Shown one piece after another: positions 60,288 to 64,000 of a stretch of 64,000 bases of DNA. The translations under genes were made by a program, and so were the position numbers. Under the pieces are notes generated by a model. That model was not told the DNA's origin and ran no database searches. It was given only the letters and a program-made list of their open reading frames with translations. Source of the DNA: Polyangium sp. y55x31 (lineage in GTDB: Bacteria; Myxococcota_A; Polyangia; Polyangiales; Polyangiaceae). The stretch's first letter is position 1. Each line of letters begins with the position of its first letter. The DNA lies in contig NZ_JARZHG010000056.1 of assembly GCF_029946505.1 (NCBI RefSeq), positions 1 through 64,000 of the forward strand, in the 5' to 3' direction.

Positions 60288-63200
60288 TCAGGATTCGTCG
60301 TCGAGGAGCTCGGCCTCTTCGAGCTCTTCGCCCTGGGCGGGCGGCTGCGCGGCTTGCTGCTGCGCGTAGGCCTGCTGCTGCTGCGCGTAGGCCTGCTGCT
60401 GCGCGTAGTACGCCGCGTATGCCTGCTGCTGCGCGTACGCCTCTTCCGGCGTCTGCGCGGGCTGCTGCTGCGCGTACTGCTGCTGCGCGTAGTACGCCGC
60501 GTACGCCTGCTGCTGCGCGTACGCCTCTTCCGGCGTCTGCGCGGGCTGCTGCTGCGCGTACTGCTGCTGCTGCGCTTGCGGATCCACGTACGCAGGCTGC
60601 GCGGCCGGCTCGGTCTGGACGTACGCCGGAGGCGCAGCGACCATCGGCGGAGGCGCAGGCAACTCCGCGGCGGGCGCGAGGGGCGTCGGCTCGTTGTCCG
60701 TCGGGGGCTGCCACGCCGGAAGCGCGGACGGCGCGGCGACCGGAGGCGGAGGCGCGGACGGCGTGGGGACCGGAGCAGGCGGCGGCGTGGACGTCCCCGC
60801 GTACGCAGGCGGCGGCGGCGTCGACGTCCCCGCGTACGCAGGCGGCGGCGGCGTCGACGCCCGCGCATACGCAGGCGGCGGCGTGGACGGGCCCGCGTAC
60901 GCAGGCGGCGGCGTGGACGGCCCTGCCGCGGTCGGCGGCACCGAGGCCATCGACGGGCGCGGCGGCGTACGCTTGAGCTTGCCGGTCTTCGCGCGCTCGA
61001 GCCCCTGGGTCGCCTCGGCGTCGCCGGCCTTCATGCGCAGCACGCGCCGCCAGGCATCGGCCGCCTCGCGCGCGTCGCCGAGCTCCTCCTCCCACAGCCG
61101 CGCGACCTTGCGCGCGAGCTCGGCGCGGACGGCGGGATCACGGCCGCGGAGGATCTGATCCTCGTAGAGCTGGATCATGCCGCGGTGATCGCCGAGCTCG
61201 GTGAGCAGGTTCGAGAGCTCGTTCATCACGTCCTGATCGGCAGGCGACAGGTCGTGGAGCTTCTTGAAGTCGACGCCCGCGCCCTTCTTGTCGTTCAGCG
61301 CGTCGCGGCGGAGGCGCGCGCGGCGCTGCAGGAGCTTGCGAACGAGCGGGCCGTCGAAGACCTCTTCGAGCGCGCGCGTGAGCGTGGCCTCGACGCGCGG
61401 CAGATCGTTGAGCTCGCGGCCGAGGGCTTCGAGCGCATCGAGCGAAGGATCGTCGACGTGCGTGACGAGCGCGTCGCCGAGCCACTTGAAGGCGCGCTCG
61501 ACGTCGCCGAGCGCGCGGTGCGCGATGGTCGCAGCGCGCCGGAGAAGCGCGCTCTTCGTGCGGCCGCCGTCACGCGAACCCTGACCGCCGCCCGCGAGCG
61601 CCTCCGCCAGGATGCGGCGCAGGCCCGTGCCGCCCGAACGCTCGTCGCCCGCGGTGGCCGCCGCTTCGAGCGCGACGAGCGTCTCTTCCTGGACGCCCGC
61701 GCTGAGCGCGAGCTCGAAGAAGCCACGCGCGCGATCGTTCGCGCCGCGCTCGGCCGCGACCTGCGCCGCGCGCGCGAGCGCCGTGAGCCGATCCGCCGGC
61801 AAACGGCAACGACCAACCTGACGCTCGTACACGTCGATGACCTGCGAGACATCGGGCGCGAGCGCCGCGAGCCGCGCGAGCAAGGGCTCGACCTCGTTCG
61901 GCGGGACGCTGGTCAGCGCGCCCTCGCCGTGCTGGATCGCCTCGTTCGCGGGCACGGACGCGGCGATCTGCACCTCGGCCTGACGCACCATCTCGGCCGC
62001 GCGCGCCGGGCCCGAGACGTCCTTCGCGAGCAGGTCGTGCGCGACGCCGAGGGCGTCGAGGTCCTTCAGCTTGATCGCGAGCTGCTCGAGCCGCTCGGCG
62101 AGCGCGCGATCGGCGCCGCGCGAGCGCGCGAGCTCCATGGCCACGCGCGCGGCGTCCGCGTCGCGGCCGACCTCGATGAACCGCTCGAACGCGCCGCGCA
62201 GCGCCTCGTTCCGCGCCGGGCCCGTGCCCGACTCGTTCCACGAGACGAGCTTCGTCGCGACGAGCCCCTTCCACCCGAGTTTGTCGCCGAGCTCGACGTA
62301 CGCGCGCCGGCACGGCTCGTCGCCCGTCTCGGCGACCTTGTCGAGCGCCGCGAGCGCCTCGTCGCCGCGGCCGAGTTTGTCGAAGAGGATGTCCGCGACC
62401 CTGCGGGTCATGCGGGAGAGCTCCTCCTCGTCGCCTTCGACCTCGATGAGGATCTGCAGGAAATGCGCGACGCGCGGCCAGTCCTCGACCTCGGCGCAGA
62501 GCCGCTCGAGCCGACCGATCGCGTCGAAGTCCTCCGAGTCGGCCGCGTGCACGATCTCGAGCGCCCGGATCGCGCCGCGCGGATCGGAGAGGCGGCTCTC
62601 GTAAATCTGCGCCAGGCGCTGCGCGAGCTCGACCTTCTGCTCGCCCTCGGCGAGGGCGGCCTCGCGTTCGAGCGCCGCCGCTGCGCCTTGCGGGTTGTTG
62701 CGCCGCTCTTCGAGGTTCGCGATCGCCGCGAGCGCGACGCGGCTCTTCGGATCGAGCGTCTTCAGGATCCCCTCGTACCGCTCGATCGCGCCGTCCACGT
62801 CGTCGAGCCCCTCGGCCAGGATGCTCGCCTCGCGCAGCGCGTGGTTCAGCTTGTCGGCCGGCGCCTTCGTGATCGCGCCGAGCCGGCGGAGGAGCTCCAC
62901 GCACTCCTGATGATCGCCGCGCTGCGCCGCGTCCTCGACGAGCAGCGCGAGCGCGCCCTCGTCGTCGCCGTCGGAAAGCACGAGGAGCAGGCTCTCGCGC
63001 GCGCCCTCGTGGTCGCCGAGCGAGCGCTGCACCTCGGCCGCCGCGCGCCGCGAGGCCACGCGCTTGCCGCGATCCGAGAGTTTTTCCGCGCGCCCGAGGA
63101 GCAGGTGCACGAGATCCGAGAGCCGCCCGGCCGCGCGGTACTGCTCTTCGAGCGCCTGCACGTACGCGTCGTTCGTCGGATCGATCTCGGAAGCGCGCTC

Positions 63201-64000
63201 GAGGCGAATCATCGCGCCCGGCGCATCACCCGCCTTGAGCAAGAGATCCGCCGCTTGCGCGAGCAGCATCGCTTGCTGCTTGCCGTCCGCGAGCTCCGCG
63301 CGTTGCTCGATCGCGTTCGCCGCGTCGGACATGCGCCCCGCGGCCGTGTACGCCTTCTCGGCCTGCTCCCAGATCTTCGCCTGCTTGCCGAGCTCGGCGG
63401 CCTCCGCGAACGCATCACCCGCGGCGCCCGGATCATTCAGCTTCAGCCGGAGCTCGCCGAGCTTCTGCAGGAGCCCGGCGCGCGTGTTCGCGTCCGTGAA
63501 CCCGCTCATGTTGTCCGCGATGGCCTGCGCCGCGAGATCGAGACGCTCGCCCTTTTCGTAGAGCTTGACGGCCGTGTTCACGGCCTGCTCGTCCTCGGGC
63601 ATGAGCGAGGCGATCCGCGTCCACACCTCGGCCGCGGCCACCGGATCCTTGCGCTTCGCCTCGTGCAGGTTCGCGAGCTTCTTCTCGATCGCGAGCTTCT
63701 GCTCCGTGTCGGGCGTGCTCATCGCGTCCTGCTCGAGCACGGTCGCGAGATCGTCCCACTTCGTCGCGCGTTCGAGCAGCCTGCGGAGCTGATCCCGCGC
63801 CTGCTCGTCGCCGCGATCGATCTGGCAGAGCTGCTTCCACGCCGCGATCGCCGTGTCGATGTCGCGGAGCTGCGACTCGCACATGCCGGCCACGTCGCGG
63901 AGCTGGGCCTTGCGTGTCTCGGTCGAGACCGTCGGCACGCGCGAGGCCGCGAGCAGCACGTCGCGGAGATCCGCGAACATGCGCTTCTGCCGCAGGTACT
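60288..64000 (-). CDS. Very large TPR-repeat protein with Gln/Tyr/Ala-rich tail (partial, runs off the right edge)
   Basis: At least 1,230 residues are visible, and the frame stays open to the right edge beyond the ATG at 63980, so the start is probably outside. The main part is a long superhelix of TPR-like units (for example AWKQLCQIDRGDEQARDQL, AEVWTRIASLMPEDEQ, RYEGILKTLDPKSR). The last 260 residues are low complexity: first Pro/Ala/Tyr units (TPPPPAYAG), then Tyr/Ala/Gln units (AYAAYYAQQQ, QTPEEAYAQQQAY), ending in an acidic stretch. There is no signal peptide in view. Protein-protein scaffolding is expected. Confidence 0.87.
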   Translation of the reverse strand, partial: YLRQKRMFADLRDVLLAASRVPTVSTETRKAQLRDVAGMCESQLRDIDTAIAAWKQLCQIDRGDEQARDQLRRLLERATKWDDLATVLEQDAMSTPDTEQKLAIEKKLANLHEAKRKDPVAAAEVWTRIASLMPEDEQAVNTAVKLYEKGERLDLAAQAIADNMSGFTDANTRAGLLQKLGELRLKLNDPGAAGDAFAEAAELGKQAKIWEQAEKAYTAAGRMSDAANAIEQRAELADGKQQAMLLAQAADLLLKAGDAPGAMIRLERASEIDPTNDAYVQALEEQYRAAGRLSDLVHLLLGRAEKLSDRGKRVASRRAAAEVQRSLGDHEGARESLLLVLSDGDDEGALALLVEDAAQRGDHQECVELLRRLGAITKAPADKLNHALREASILAEGLDDVDGAIERYEGILKTLDPKSRVALAAIANLEERRNNPQGAAAALEREAALAEGEQKVELAQRLAQIYESRLSDPRGAIRALEIVHAADSEDFDAIGRLERLCAEVEDWPRVAHFLQILIEVEGDEEELSRMTRRVADILFDKLGRGDEALAALDKVAETGDEPCRRAYVELGDKLGWKGLVATKLVSWNESGTGPARNEALRGAFERFIEVGRDADAARVAMELARSRGADRALAERLEQLAIKLKDLDALGVAHDLLAKDVSGPARAAEMVRQAEVQIAASVPANEAIQHGEGALTSVPPNEVEPLLARLAALAPDVSQVIDVYERQVGRCRLPADRLTALARAAQVAAERGANDRARGFFELALSAGVQEETLVALEAAATAGDERSGGTGLRRILAEALAGGGQGSRDGGRTKSALLRRAATIAHRALGDVERAFKWLGDALVTHVDDPSLDALEALGRELNDLPRVEATLTRALEEVFDGPLVRKLLQRRARLRRDALNDKKGAGVDFKKLHDLSPADQDVMNELSNLLTELGDHRGMIQLYEDQILRGRDPAVRAELARKVARLWEEELGDAREAADAWRRVLRMKAGDAEATQGLERAKTGKLKRTPPRPSMASVPPTAAGPSTPPPAYAGPSTPPPAYARASTPPPPAYAGTSTPPPPAYAGTSTPPPAPVPTPSAPPPPVAAPSALPAWQPPTDNEPTPLAPAAELPAPPPMVAAPPAYVQTEPAAQPAYVDPQAQQQQYAQQQPAQTPEEAYAQQQAYAAYYAQQQYAQQQPAQTPEEAYAQQQAYAAYYAQQQAYAQQQQAYAQQQAAQPPAQGEELEEAELLDDES

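Noticed and set aside
60350-60600. CTGCTG-type microsatellite as a non-coding repeat
   Set aside because: The repeats keep the frame of the TPR protein and encode its Gln/Tyr/Ala tail.

Overview
The window is high-GC, gene-dense DNA with strong G/C bias at third codon positions. It also carries a MYXO-CTERM-type sorting tail, MopRFG-type metal-binding motifs, AgmX/PglI-type C-terminal domains and many Gly/Ser-rich lipoproteins. Together these point to a myxobacterium, most likely of the Polyangiales (Sorangium/Polyangium type). The taxon is inferred from gene content and style; only the first ~91 bases of 16S rRNA are present.

Left edge (1-815): the 5' end of a 16S rRNA gene on the minus strand, with its leader and three tandem sigma70-type promoters. 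816-9532: an HtrA protease, a secreted beta-helix protein, a coupled POTRA-lipoprotein/SurA-N pair, a fumarylacetoacetate-hydrolase-family enzyme, a formylglycine-generating-enzyme-like protein and a hybrid histidine kinase. 9529-12714: a minus-strand unit made of an ECF sigma factor, a coupled membrane protein with anti-sigma-like layout, and a protein with GVQ-type repeats. 12952-18718: two paralogous radical SAM/SPASM enzymes among three small proteins that share a CX2CX10CX2C zinc-ribbon-like head, with a secreted Gly/Cys-rich lipoprotein and a PDZ-alpha/beta hydrolase alongside. This looks like an uncharacterised peptide- or protein-modification locus.

18730-26175: membrane and vWA proteins, then FAD monooxygenase, Rieske oxygenase, PLP aminotransferase and chalcone-isomerase-like genes. 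26415-30648: a MoaD-like carrier, a tungsten-type aldehyde:ferredoxin oxidoreductase, a GH13 glycosidase and a DTW-domain tRNA enzyme in a tight series. 30649-36591: an SMR (Gdx-like) exporter, small hypothetical genes, a 43-bp tandem repeat, and an operon of diiron protein plus ABC transporter with overlapping start and stop codons. 36753-46591: housekeeping genes (HAD-IG 5'-nucleotidase, TruD, PurF, HMG-CoA lyase) and an ExbB/ExbD/TonB-like set next to a cNMP-binding protein and a triheme lipoprotein. 46592-46953: an inverted-repeat element with two internal 31-nt palindromes.

46954-64000: lipoproteins, a cyclophilin, DUF192, acyltransferases, a DUF5916 outer-membrane-type protein, an SDR protein with an altered active site, and the end of a very large TPR protein with a Gln/Tyr/Ala-rich tail. 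At 53712-53942 lies a short gene interrupted by an in-frame UGA. Reading the UGA as selenocysteine gives a complete SelW/Rdx-family protein with a CXXU motif, a perfect Shine-Dalgarno sequence and a hairpin starting at the UGA. Ordinary gene calling would miss it. It and the radical SAM locus are the two most notable items here.
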